A stretch of DNA of 64,000 nt from Icerya purchasi (lineage: Eukaryota > Arthropoda > Insecta > Hemiptera > Monophlebidae). Shown in pieces: positions 14,101 to 29,200 of the stretch; position 1 is the stretch's first letter; every line of letters begins with the position of its first letter. Made by a program: the position numbers and the translations under genes. The stretch lies in NCBI GenBank assembly GCA_039619475.1, contig CM077115.1:308402734-308466733 (forward strand), in the 5' to 3' direction. The notes below the pieces were generated by a model. The model worked only from the letters and a program-made list of their open reading frames with translations. It was not told the DNA's origin and searched no databases.

Positions 14101-17100
14101 AGGATTCATGCTTGCGCTTTTTTCACCAGTTTTCCCCCTCCCAATTTTGCGACCTTCAACCTTCCAACGTTTTAACGCCTACATATCGGGCTTGACAGAA
14201 AAATTATCCATCCTAAAAGGAAAAGCACAGAAGGGAAAATGAGGTCGCTAGAGGAATTATACGGAGAAGAAGATGACAAGACTTATCGAGGAAAAATTGG
14301 AAAAAAAGGCCTAAAGAGGTCGATATTAGAACTCGTTCAACTAGTAGTCGTCCGTAGAGATATAAACGTATGACCAAAGTAGGAGAAAATTTCTAAAGTA
14401 AAGGAAGGTTTTAATGTCTTTCTAGCCGTTTTACATGCTTAGGATATAGACCGTATCTATAGAAAACCGTATGCTATATAGTTAGCATAAAAAGAACGGA
14501 ATCTTCATCTATGACCACGACTGCTAAACAGTGCCCGCAATGTGACAAGAAGAAGAGATCACCGTACAGCAATATGACGCGCCTGCAGAACATTACCTAC
14601 AGCGTCCAGTGGAAGTTAACAAAGAGATCACCGTCTGACTACAATGCCAACTATATACGTCGAGAAAAGCAAAATTTCTGATTATTCAGCATTCAAATGG
14701 CAGTTACAAAAGACAAGCTTATAATACTCCAAGGGAATAAGGAGGAGAGCAACCCTGAATGAGAATCAGCATGATCGCTAAAGGATAGCATTGGTCCAGA
14801 AGAAGATACACCACACCTTGACCCAGTATCATAATGTGGTCACCACCGTATAAAGAGATCCACAATGCTCTCGGCAAAGGTGGTGGAAGAACAAGAATAC
14901 AAGGATAAGAAGAGTACGATGAACTCAATTAGAGGGTTTCTACGGTGATGTATGAAGAGAAAAAATTTAACAATAACGGGAATAACTGACAATAAAGGAT
15001 GCATAACATAACACAAATATAATGGATATGATGTATAATACAACGTTGCTAGAAGTCGGTTAAACTAAGTATCAAAAATTTAAAAAAGTCATATGAACTA
15101 CTTAATATTGGGCTTAATGGTAAAATTGGGAAGGATATAGGACTAATGATAGCGCGTATACGTTTTAAAAGAACTTTCAGGGTTGTATTTATCGACTTCT
15201 GTCGTCAACAATTCGTTGCCGATACTTTTTTTTAATGATGATAAAATTTTGTAGATTTATTTCATTGGCACCCCGACGACGGGATATTTTACAATGGCAA
15301 CATCTACAGAAACGGTAAGAAAGATAATAGAATTAAAACTGTAATACTGCATGTTAGAGTTCAGAACGAATAATTGTTGTTTTAGTTGCAAACAAATGTA
15401 CCTATTACGTGTGAATGGAAACAAAAATTTTATCTCTCATTAGAAGTATAGTGTGGTAGCTCGGTAATTAAGAGATGTTCGGTTATCAAACTGAAAATCA
15501 CGGATTTCCAAGAATTTCCGTACTCGCTTTGCAGTTTTTATATGTAAATTAAAATTGAGTCTTAGCTGGGTGAAGGTAAAAATGGATCCGAAAAGAAAAA
15601 AAAAGCGGGGGCAGCCAACAATTCTTCAGATCCTTTAGATACTTAGTGCATTATAAAAAGCTTAATTCGACACACTTCGTAGAACTCACTTTACTTTTTT
15701 AAATTAAGAAAAATTTAAATATCTCAAAATACCGGTAAACATGAGTAAAGCGACATGCCATAATGTGAACGTAACGATTAGAATAAGACTGATAAACTCT
15801 ATCCAGTTGTTCTACCGTACGATAATACGGCAAGAATTTTTATAAAGCACACTGATACAAAGAGAACCCGAAATAAAAAATTTGTAAAATGTAGAATGAT
15901 TTATAATACTTTGGAAAGTAAATAAGGAAATGTTTTTCCTAAAATGTTCTACTACTGATAACTTTTTTACAAGCACCCAAGGGCGTCGCCAGTCGATGAG
16001 CCAGAAAGGGGCAAGATGAGTTGCCAGTCGCCGGGGGGGGGGGGACAAGATGATAGAAGGAGGATATGAGTTATAGGAGAAATAAAATTTATAAGTTGTA
16101 AAGGCTTAATATTTTATGAAACAAGAATAAAATCTTAATTAAAACATAAGTTTTCCAAATTGTCCATGATTAGGCGCCTATGAATACTTATCGATGCCAG
16201 TTGATTAAAAAGTTTCAAGGCTTCAGGGGGGGCAGCTGCCCCTCCCTGCCCCCCGCTGGTGACGCCCATGCAAGCACCTACTATATCATAACTCGTGTTA
16301 GACAAGCAACTTTAATAAAACATGCAACAAGCACGCCAACAGTGTAGGTCGAAATTAAGGAAATCTTTGAATAATATCCCCCATAAAATATACAAAAAAT
16401 AAAACTAATATAGGAGTTTTAGTTAACCCGTGGTGATTTTGTTTTTTTCTTTCATTTTTATTTTTTAAGTTCTCTTTCCGAAATTTAAATAAAATTATTT
16501 AATTAACGACGATATGTCATCAAAAATGCATTTTATCCTTACGTGTTAAAATATTTAAGTAGAAAAACAACCTTGCGTCAGACTAGTATTATTTTTAATT
16601 TCATTTATATGACTAATTTTTCTCGTGCCTATACTTCGCGGATTATTTTAAGTTCAAAAAAGAAAATCATAAATATCAAGCAGGAATGTAGTCTTTTAAG
16701 TTACTAGCATCAACTTTTTTTGAATGTATCGGTAAAAATCTAAAATTATCGTTTCGCAGGAAAAATGAATAATTTAACAACTTAACGACCGAATTAAAAA
16801 TTATTTATAAATATTTTTTCAAAATTGTGGCAGCATTTCTTCTCATTTTTCTTTCTCCTTACAACGCGCCTCCCCGTCAGAAAAAACGAGCGCATCATAC
16901 CGTGCGATTTATTCTTTCTCATTTTCTCCGTTATTTTCTTAACACTTTTATCATTGACATCTGCAATACTATTAGATTAAGAAGTGTCTCTTCTTTCACA
17001 GATAATTCTATTTTTCACATTCGACAAATAGCTTTATTTCCTTCTTTTCTTATATCCTTTACAACAACGCCCCATTAAATGTTGTAACTATGTTGTATTT

Positions 17101-20100
17101 ATTCGATTGAAAATAAGAAAAAGTTGTTACACGTTTAAGCTTTGAACCAAAGTAAATTTAGAACAGCGATAAAATTAAGTTATGTAATGTAACTACGAGA
17201 TTGTAAGTGCGAAACGTTAAACATTTTCATTACCGCTTAGATTTCTTTGTTATTTTTTTGTGAATTGTAATTTATTAATTAATTCATTTATTCGTACCCA
17301 GCGTTGTGAAAAGTAATTATATCGTTCTCGGTGTAAGCGGTATCTAGTTCATGTAGTATTTCGAAATCGGTCCAAGAAAATATAGTAGTTATTGGTCTGC
17401 ACTGTAAAAAATATATTTCGTTCTGGAAAAACAAAAAAAAAAAAGGTTCGCATTAAATAATTAAAAATACGTAACGCACCTTTCTCAGCGAACCACCTTT
17501 AACATCCTAGTTGTCGCTGCTAGTCTGCCGCTAAGATGACGAACCTCCTTTAAAAACGCGCATCGTTATTTTTAACCACATGTGTGTTAGCTATTGTGAA
17601 GGAAAAAAATATATTTATTCTTTTTTTTTTTTTTTTTTTTTTTGGGCTTACCAAGAAAATATATTATTTAATAAATTTTAATGGTAAGCATTTTTACATA
17701 CACGTAATATATGTGTGTCTTAAATAAATCATATTTAAACATTCGAAATATTATAAAAAATTTACAAAAAACTAAAAAAAAAAACAAAACATAATACTGA
17801 CTAGTTTCGAACAGTCTCGTTCATGATCACACATCTATATGAAATTATTAAAAATACGTGAAAACCCTTAAAATATGCAAACTATGCGCCCAAGTTCAAA
17901 ATATGCATTTATATGCACTATTAAATCGGTGCATTATTTCGAATCTACAACTCTTAAAACGCCTAGGTACGAAGTATGCTTTAAATGCAAAATCTGCACT
18001 CGTACTATTTACGGCACCGAGGAAGAACACGATCGAATTTTACACAACAAGTGGACAAATTTGAACGGAATCCGTTGGTTTATTGAAAATAATGTCATTC
18101 AATTTTACCATCACGGGCTAATATAACGGTTACGTGTTCAGAGCGACCATATTTAAAGCCGACATCTGAAAGGGATAGGAAAGATCATTTCCTGGAAATC
18201 TCCGATATACTACTACAATGAACTCTACGAGATGTTAAAACTGCTAAAAATTATAATAGATGAATAGTTTAATTTGTTCTGTAAATGCTCAATAGTTTTA
18301 GTTAAAAATAAAATATTAATGATTAAACTGAATCCGAGTACGCTTCTAATCGTGTATTATAATTTCGAATAGTTTCAACAAAATAAAATGCTTTTTTACA
18401 AAAAATAAATATCGATACTTGAAGATTTATTATACAAATTTAAAAATGCACTAAAAAGTAAAAAATAATTACTCCCGATAAAATATATATATCAGAGTGA
18501 TATAACACTTGAGTGGTGATATCGTAATTCTTATACAACATTAACTTTTTGGAGTTGGAATTAAATTCATGTTACTATATCTAGGAACAATTTTATGAAC
18601 ATTTAATGCAGTTTTTAATTATTCTTTTAATATGAATTTGATGCCAACTCCAAAAAATTAATGTTGTATAAAAATTACGATATCATCACTTAAGTGTTAT
18701 ATCACTCTGATATATATATTTTTTATCGGGAGTAATTATACTTTTTAGTGCATTTTTAAATTTTTATAATAAATCTTCAAGTATCGGTATTTATTTTTTG
18801 TAAAAAAGCATTTAATTTTTTACTTTTTAGTGCATCATTTTTATTCAATTAAATTAAAACATTTTAATAAGAACAGATATTTCAACGGTGTGAAAACACC
18901 AAAAGCTACATTTCCATGGTAATTTGGCAAATTTTGTAGTATTTTAAGTCAAAAATCTAATCCGACGGTGAAAACAATCATGAAAATGAAAAGCATCCAA
19001 AAAGCTTCAATCTCCCCCGCATTATTAAGGATAACTCAAATACTATCGGTCAGATCTTGATCAAATTTAAATGGGACCACATGACAAACACTACCTTTCA
19101 AATAAAAGAAGAATCATCAAAATCGGTTCATCTAGAAGAAAGTTCTGTGGTAACACACATAAAAAAAAAAAAAAAAAAAAAATTCAGTCGAATTGAATAC
19201 CTCCTCCTTTTTTGAAGTCGGTTAAAAATAACTTGGCCGCTCTAGTTCGCCTATAATAACAGTAATAAAAATGTATGAGGGCCATTTTGAACAACCAAGT
19301 CGAATATAACAATAATAATAAAAAGGATCCGACGATCGCTCTGAACACGACATCAATATAACACATATGCTCTCAATAAAATATCGTAAAATCGTAAATT
19401 ACCGATAAAGAATACATTTGTCTAACATTATGTTGTCGAACTAGCTCGGTAAGCGATTCCTATACGGTATTTAGAGACAAAATGTCCCATGACAAAAATA
19501 GGTAATCTAATATTTTATCATTTTCTATTGATGAACGAAAATATAATGCCGAAATGTTAATATACATCGTTAAATGTAAAAAAAAAAAAAATGAATATCA
19601 AATTTGCAACTGCTGCTCAGAACAACTTTCATTTCCTTCAATATATACAGCCAGCGATATATTTCTTCATATGTGACGTTCGTCGAGAAAATGAACCACC
19701 ACCACCTGTGCTGGTGCGAAAAGTAGTTTTTGAAGTAATACTACCACAATGTACAGGCCTGGATTTAGGAAGGGGGGTCTAGGGGGGCTGCATCCCCGGG
19801 CCCCGCATTATAAAGGGGCCCTCAAGAAAAGCCCACTTTTAACATGTTATAAAAAATTAATCTATCATTTGTCATATACATTAATGTTTTTTTTTAAATA
19901 AATAGAATTAACTTTATAGGAGAGCAAGTGCATTTTTTAATACATTTATTTGTTAATAATTTTGAATCCATTTTTATTTTCTCCTAGAGGAGGAGGAAAC
20001 TTCGTAAAAGTAAAATTTCGAGTTTCGTAAAAACGTACCAGAAATTTGACTTTTAAGGTATAGCGAGTTGGAATCTACGTTTTCAGGAAATATCTGTATG

Positions 20101-23100
20101 AATGTGTGTACGTGTTGTAAACGCGCAGCACACGCACACCCACTATCCTTTTATGGAAATGTTTGGTTAAAATTCGCTGAAAAATTCATTAGTTAAAATT
20201 ATACATATATACATATATATATATTTTTTTTTTTTAACATCGAAAATTCTACCCATTGTCTATATGATAATTAGTTTTGTTTACATTAATAACCATATAT
20301 TAATTCGTGAATTCAAAATAATATAATTAAATTAAATTAAAGAAAATTTAGTTATTATATAAAACTGAAAATTTTATCACTTCCGAAAAGGGCCCTTAAT
20401 AGTTTCGTAGCCCCCGGCCTATCATACAATTAATCCGGGCTTGATAATGTAGCACGCATGCTTGTATGTAACGTGCTGCCAAATTAAACGTTATAAAAAA
20501 ATTTAATGCATTATGAAAAGCTTAACTTCTGTGAGCGAAAACATGAACTAAGTGCTCAGCGAACAGAGATTCGACTGTTCTGTCTATATAGTCAATTATT
20601 CGCATCGTTGAATTTATTAAAAATTTTGCGGATAATTTCGCTGTGTACCACACTTCTCGGTAGAATGCCGAATTTCCGAGATTACAAATTGATGAAATTG
20701 CCATCCAGCGAAACAAAAAGCGCAATTTATCATACATATACTTTATGTCTTTCAGAGGATAGATAACATCAGACAAAAAACATTTTTGAAAATATGGGCA
20801 CGTTTTTATTGCGCGATTACATTTCTTCGTATCGGACAGCTGATGATCTCCGCGAAACATGTCAACAAAATTCGATTATTATTAATCGGAGTACCTTGAC
20901 AGAAATGAACACAGAAGTCAGAGAGGAAAAATTAAAAGCGTCACTTGCCCATCTTGATGGTGCAAAACGTCAACGCGAGTTCTGCCAACAGTGCTGCAAA
21001 ATGACCGAATCGAATGCGGCTGCGACTTCTGCACACTTAATTATGCTCTTGCTCGAAACATCTATCCGAGTAGCTCTCAGCAAACTGGCTCATCGTATTT
21101 CAAGATTACGCGTAAATGTTCAATTTTTGGTATTCACGATGAACTAAGTAAAGTTCCAAAAAAATCATTTACTAGACCAACAATTTGAAATTGGCATTGC
21201 ACCGAACGTTATTTTCAGTCAATTTCATCACCATAAACGAATCCTACAGTTCAGGCCAAAAAAAAAAAAAAAAAACAAAAAAAAACAAACAAACTACGTA
21301 GCAACTGGGGAAAAAAATAGTTTTACGATTTTTTAAATATTTTTAATGTTTTCCCACTTTTTTCCAATTTTCTTCAGTCAGTATTGTACGTTTTAAGACG
21401 TTGATTTGCCAAAAAAAAAAAAAAAACAAAAAAAAAACTCCATATTGCATTTTATTATTCCATACGCTTTCAAGTATCAGAATCCGTATTCAACTCAAAA
21501 CCCATATTTTCGCACCACAGGTGATCCCTTTTCTCGGCGGACGTCACACATTACGTAGTATTTTCTTAAGACTATTCGGCAGAATCGCTTAAATTGCTTC
21601 AAAAAACTGAACCTTGTTAAATCTGGGCTTCGGAGTGGCAAAAGTGAACTAGAGATGAATCGAGTGTCAAAAAAATCTTTTTAAAAAAATATATTGTTTC
21701 ATTTTCAGTGCGTACAGTTGCGCTATTTTCACATCGATAATAGCGCTCATATTTCTGTTCCAACTAGCGATTAATGTCCCCAAAACATTAGTCCCGTAAA
21801 CGAATCAACTTACTAAATGAAATCGCGAAGCGGCACACTAAACATTAATCTTTTGCGGACGAAGAAGACCCTTCTCAGTGGAAGTAAATGATAGTGTTCG
21901 CGTATCGATCAATGTGTATCCACGCGTCATCTGAAACAAAAACATTGTCTAGCCCACTTATATCGGCTCGAATAATTCGATTAAACCATTCACAAAAACG
22001 TAAACATCACACGTAATTAGAGATCTCTTCAATTATTCACATACACTAATACGAACCGGATATAAGAGTTTATCACTTGAACATCTCTCTGAACCATGAG
22101 CAAATTTTAAATCTAGAACCATATCAGCGGCTGAACTTATTCCTGATTCTCTTTCATACCGAACACACACCTGCCAGTCTTTCTCTGCCATCACACTGTG
22201 ATGTTCGTTAACCAATTCACTACACACCTCTTATTATCCTATTCTGTAGCTTACGGGAGTCGTTCGAACGCAGTGCGAAATTTAATTTCTGCAACATTAA
22301 ATGAACCGCTACGATAATAATGTTCGATAACGAAGCTTTCGCTGTGCGCAAAATCCACAACTCACTACTACGCTCTCAACCACTCCTTGACTACTCCACC
22401 AATTAGCTGGTAAATTACAGACGATGTGTAGACACATACCTTGCAAGATGATTTTGAATTTGTTTCGTTTTTTTTTCAACCTGCAAATTATAATATACCA
22501 GAGTATTTATCGAACATCCTGTATGTTCATTCTACTGATTTCTAGTATGCAACTCATTTATTTATTTATTATCGTAAAATATATAGTTAATGACAAATGT
22601 TTCTTACCGATTGTTTTTTTATCGTTATGGCGCGAGTAATTTAATGCGCACATTTTTTTAAGCGATTCTAATTCCAAACGCTAATTGTAACATTTATTAT
22701 AATACAATGTGAAGAGATATCAAAAAAGTACTTACACCGGTAATAGCCCATTCAATATCCAAGGAATAATCGAGAATCGTTTCTAAGTTTTCGCTAAATG
22801 AACACAACCGGTGTAGTAAATTATCGTACTCGGTTATTTCACTTAATCTGCCCGCTTGTAGGTAAAAAAAAAAATGTTCATAATGTCGATTTATTAGTTC
22901 AAAAAAATAATGATAGATATAGATAAGTAAATAAATAAATAAAGCTTTAAAATATCGCAGATAGCTTGATTTTAGAAATAGCGGTAAAACGATTTAGATA
23001 CATGTTTTTGTAGGGTATAATTAAAAATATATTTCAGCTTTATTTCACCGAATGGTGATGAGAATTTTATTTTAGATTTAATGTCATTCTACATACCGTC

Positions 23101-26100
23101 CATTGTCTTCATTTTCGTTAACAGTTTCTCCCCTCTATCGTAATAAACAGTATTCGGTATTGAATGGCCAGATACCACTTCCTGCAAAAAGTAAATCATT
23201 ACCAATGCAAAAATCATTATACCATACTTAAATCATTTTTCGCATTGATTAAAGACTGTTGTTACAAACATATCTCAGATATAGAGCATATGTTTCATGT
23301 TGCATTTAGCCTTTAGTCTTCTTCCCCTCTTCGATACTTATACCATCTCTGTGCTTTCCTTTCTATGCTACTCTCGTATTCTCCCGAGACATACTGCTTT
23401 TTTCCTAGTCCATTATATTATTGTAGACGCAATTGAGATAGTCACTTTCTCTTTGGCTATGTTAAAAACAATTTCTTTCCTCGTTACATCTTTCTAATTT
23501 TCCTCCAAAATCTTCTCTCGTATTGTTTTCTCCCTTTTGCCGCCGTATAATGCAAGTGCTTCCGTATTTTGAAAACCATTTCCCCGTAAAGATCGATTTT
23601 GCTGTTTCGGCGCACTCGTTAACAATCGTTTGTCCTTACATTACTCCGCGTGCGTTCGAAACTGCGGAATGTCGTTTCACTGACAAAGTGGGGAGATGAT
23701 CCGCTCCGCTTAGTATTTCCCTATGCAAATCCACAATCCATTTAAATTTTTCCTCCTTTATCTACAACAACGACTTTAAATATCTTCTTTCCAAACTAGA
23801 CATTATTCGAAATTTCTGCTTTTATCTTTGCGTTAATGCTCTAAAATCTTCTCCAATATCGGCAATTTCATAGATTCTATTTAGGCTATCGATTCCTTTT
23901 AAACGTTCTATAATTGACGTCTCTAGGCTTAGCTGTCTATTTTATAAAACTAGCGTTTACTCCTAAGGAAATTCCTATTTTTTCACATAATTCTTTTTGT
24001 CTGAATTCTCCTTTTTCGCCATATACTATTTCTTTTTGCCGATCTTTCCCATTCTTACAAAATTTTCTACCCCTCTCTTTTTTCCAGATTTCTTCCTACC
24101 CCAATATATATATATATATATATATAAATTTGGAGCCTCTTTCATTCTCATGGACATCGATTTTTCTAGAGTTTTCCATCTCTCTTCTTTTTGTACTATC
24201 TTTACTGCTAAACTAATGACTATCCTGTGTTCCATTGCGTATATCCTCTCTCGACGTTCCTTTTCCAATAATTTGATTATCTGTGACTCCATAGGCGCCC
24301 CCCGAGCTATTTTCTCCTTTTATTCCCATTCACTCCTGCGACTTTAATCATCGTTCACATATGCTCCCCTCTCATCTGCAGCCTTCTAATGCAATGGCAG
24401 ATTTCTTCGCTCCGGCTGCTGCTTCTTCTTGTCTCTATTCCTCTAAAATTCCTATTTCTAACCTGCTTCTCCTGTGCAAATAATTCGATTCTAGGATCCG
24501 CTATGGTCCATTTTTTTTTTAAATAAATTTTTATTTTATCTACTCACCCAAAACCGACGCCCTGCCCTGGTCCAATGGGTTTCCTTCAGTACGCCATTCC
24601 GCTGTCGTCTCTAATATTTGTTTACATCTTGACCATCTTCTTCACGTTTTTCATTTTACATCTATTATATTATTTATTAAGAAAATTATCTATGTTTCGA
24701 ATTTATGTGTCTCGTCAGATATAATCTTTACTTCCAAAGTGACGGAGTGGATTATTGAATTTTTTCGATTTTTGGCTGCAAAATTAACAATCCTAAATTT
24801 CTCTTCAAATCCATGAACAATCCATCATCTCTATAATCTCAGCTAAGGGCGATGGGTGATCCATTAATGAATCTATCCTTAAAAATATCTATCGGTTCTG
24901 CTAATCGTCATTTTTTTCATATTGTACTAGATTTTTGCATCTTTTGTATCTATTTAGCGGCGAACAACAGGTTTTACCGCTCGCCATTGCATTCCAGAAA
25001 CTACTATATCCAAGACACGATTTTTCCGTGATAGATTATACACAATTTTCATTCTTAATTTCCCAATGATTCCATGCTTCGATTCATTGGATCATCAATA
25101 ATATCTTCATATTCTGGAATATGCTACCAGCATTGCTATTAAAATAAATTGACACTTGGGTCTTTTAAGATTTAACTGGCACCAGAATTTACGATTAAAT
25201 CCAAGATAATCCCCTTATGCTGATGGTGCTAAGATGTACGGAAATTCCTTTCTATCTGCTTTTTTTATGAAATATTTGACAGCATAACCACTGTTATTCC
25301 ACCTTTAATAGCGAACTTTGCAAAATTATTAGAAAAATTTGAAACAACAGCTACCATGCATTTCTATTGCAATGACTAGTTTTTTAGAGTGCTGATAAAA
25401 ACTAATCTTCGTGAAAATTATTTTTTCTCCGCATCAAAAATTTGGTACTCCTTACGACCAACTAAATTTTTCTCAAATTTTGAGTGACACCTTCGTACGC
25501 TGTACACACAATCGTTTTCTATTGCATAATTTTTACGAAGAAAGCTGAAGTTTGTGATAATTAAAATCCGTGATCCTCTAAATTCGAAACGAAGAGCGAA
25601 TGATTAGAAACCTTTAAAATTCGGAATTTATATAAAAGCCAATTTCTTGTGACCAGAAAAGTTTTAAATGACAATTTAAAACAATATACCCCGGCGGCCG
25701 GTAGCAAATAAAACAAAAACCCTAAATACTAAACTGTGTGAAAAGAATTTGAATGTTCTCTTTCAGTGTATGTCTACTTTCGTATTTACGTTAAAATTGT
25801 TCAAATATGAAAATAAATCGACGGAAAGGTCCTGCATCAATTTTCCAAACTTAAGTAGAAGGTTTTGTGGTAATATAGAATGTATCAAGTACACTCTGCT
25901 CGCGTTCACCTAATAAATCCGCCACTGCACATATTTAACGTTTCAGCTGGTTTTAGCCGCTTCCATTCTAAAAAATAGACGGCAACAACTCGCCATCAAA
26001 TTTATCAGGAAAAAATAGATTCATCGGGCTAAGCATGCTTTACCTCAAACTGGAAATTTTTAACCCTTGCTATTCACTTAATACTGTGCTAGTGGCCGAC

Positions 26101-26203
26101 TTTTGAATTCGGATAAAATTAGCCGACTACAATGTGCGTTATCGGATGCAGGAATTTGCAGGCACCTTGTATCGCATATGAATTCAATTTATTATATTTT
26201 AAA

Positions 26204-26238
<35 letters not shown>

Positions 26239-29200
26239 GTGAAAAAATATAAGCAGTACCTCGCCCAGATCAAAACAGTATGATAAGGTAATGTATCGTT
26301 CATCCCCAGTCAGAGGTTCACGCGTGAATAAAACGCCGGAAATTTCCGGCTGTACCATTTCTTGTACGATTACGCCCATTTCTGACAATATATCGATGCC
26401 GTGCTCTCTAGAGACGAAATACAAATTTTATTTTATAAATATACCGAATCAAGAGGTACCATCGGAAATTCGAGCAATTATAACGGTCATACCAAATTTG
26501 CAGAACTTTGTCAGAGAAAGAAAACTCGTTTAAAACAAATAGTAATCACAAATCTTAATTATAATGATTTCGTGCAACTTTCTTGATTTTGATTTACACA
26601 TGGAACACAATGCCATCGATGCTTATTCTACAAAATCAGTAAAAGTGTATATTTATGCTGTAACACAGAAGAAAATTAAAAATTTTGAATCAATGTTCGG
26701 AATTTTAATGTCAGGAAAAAGTCGCGAAATAATCTAACAGAAGCTATCTAAGGAACGCGATTTTTTTTTTTTAACGTTGCATTCGATAACTTAATTTAAA
26801 GCGATATAATTTTAAATTTTGCCTTGAACAGAAGCGTATGAATTATAAATAATCGAAAAATAAAATTAAAAATAAAAATAAGCGCACACCTCACCAACGA
26901 GGAAACAGTTCATCAAACACAACAAACGACAAGTAATTATGACGATACGAGGTGTACCCAAATGTTCGATAAATAGTTTATATTATCTGAATAACAACGT
27001 AAACACAATGTACATGCAAAATTTATACTCATTCAGGGATTTAATTCGAAACATCATATAGTGGAAGATGTTTGTTGCGATTAAATAACTACTGACATTC
27101 GAACATTGCCAGTTTTAGGGATAGATATTACCATAGTGTATGTGTGTGTGTGGTGGAATAATGTGTGAACATTTATTTATTGCATCTAGACTAACTTCAT
27201 TCATTATTTACAGATGATTCTAAAGTTCAGCTATATAAGCTGGTGTGTGATGTTATTTGACGAGAGCTTATTAAAGAAATTTAAGCCATCGCCCATATCC
27301 TTGGTTTTTACTGCCGAGCTACCGGCTATAGATCATAATATACGAGTACATTCCCCCTATGTGTTTTAGTATACATCAACTATCGTGCACATTATGCGTG
27401 TTTGCCATTGCCTTCCATATGGTTCTATTAGCAATTATTTTAATTATCTGTAATAATTTCTGTCGTCGCCTAGGATTAAACTCCGGACCTGCGGTAACAG
27501 AAGACAAATTTCTAGAAACCACGAACATATATATAGCTTTCCATTGGTGGGGGGGGGGTCAAATATGAAATTTTCATATTTTTTTTCTTTAAGCAAAATA
27601 AAACAGTAGGTCGTTCTATGTTATTATATTATTATTTATTATATTAAATAATATAATCTTATGTCATTCTTTGCTTATATTTTCATACAATAATATTATT
27701 ATATAACATATTAAGAATGTAATTTAAAATTTAAAATTGTGTCGTTCACGTCTTATTGCCATTTATTTACAATTTCTTTGGAATCTAATTTTACAGCCGG
27801 GTCACGGTGAATGCTCATAAGAGTAAGACCAATGTTTTTTCGTCACCCATTCGATTCCTAATACAGGTTCTTAATTGGAGAAATATCTTTCTTGGGTCGC
27901 AGTGAACACTGGAAGTGTGGTTAATATAATAAGAAGCTTTTTTATTAAAGGAAAAAATTGTTTATCACGATGATCAATAGCTTCTACAGCAGTGGTAGGT
28001 TTTCGCGTAGCAGATTTCTAGTGATAGTGCGGTATCTCATATTCAATTTTCACCAAGAAATGTTTGTACTATTTTTTTCAGTTTTTCTTGTGTGCTAAAG
28101 TCATTACTCGTCTTCCCAGGTAGAAACATTTGAATCCCTTCGATCGTTTCTTTATGTGGTTTAAAGCGAACATCGAGTTCTGTAATGACATGGTCAACAA
28201 AGAGGTCAAATACTTTTCAGCGGTAATATATTTGGGCAATTTCTCCTGGTACATTACTACTCTGGGTTTGCTTTCTGTTTGTTTTTTTGGAACAACTATG
28301 TCATTAGAACTCATCTGTTTTGCTTGCTCGGAAAGAACCCAGAATTGACTTTCATTCCGAATATTTTTTGTAAAATCCCTTTTATAGTTTTGGCATAACT
28401 GCAAATGTTGGTCAAACCGATATTAACTTTTTGTATTGCTTATTTAAGGCTTATTGCGTATGAGAACATTTTTCTCAATATAACTAGCGACACAAAAAAT
28501 TGGCTATTTTTTATGGCGGTTTGCAGTCGGTATGCTTGAGCGGCGACATCTCGACCAGGAAGTTTTTGCAGTGCCTCAGGTGTTGCACATATTACGGGAA
28601 TTATTTATGCAAACCGTTCTACAGCCGCATGCTTTTCGGTCCCATATCTCACAAAGAGAAATAACCGTTGAATAAGATGAATTAATCTGATCAGAAATTT
28701 TCTTCAAAATACTGTCTCGAAGTGAAAATTGTCGAATAAAGTTTATTGCACGTTTTATGATCCCTATGCAGTAGGTACTCCACACGAATGCGCTAGAACT
28801 AATGATAAGTAGAGAATGTGAACCACACAGTGCACGAATTGCGCTCTCGGATTACGATTATTGTTCTCACGCCTCGTAATCGACCGCTCAGTACTGCAGC
28901 GCCATCAAAACCTTGTCTAATGAATTTATCTATATCCAAGTTATAGAATAAGAGACGCATTATAATTGTTGTCGCCAATGTTTGAGCTGAAACGTCTTCC
29001 ACGTAGATAAATTCGAGAAAATCCTCTCGGATAACTGATTTTTGAAATGAGCTGTCTACATATCATAAACATAACGCTAGTTGTTCTCGCGCCGCAATAT
29101 GTCTTGGGTCTCATCTGCCATTAGCGTAAAAAAACTAGCCTCTTTGACAGTACATGCGCTTGAATAGCATTACCGCATAGTTCGGTCATTTCATTCTAAA

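Noticed and set aside
24026..24292. Minus-strand frame opposite the LINE RNase H fragment
   Set aside because: The plus-strand frame there carries RNase H motifs; the minus frame is its antisense shadow with a Tyr-Ile repeat from the (TA)n tract.
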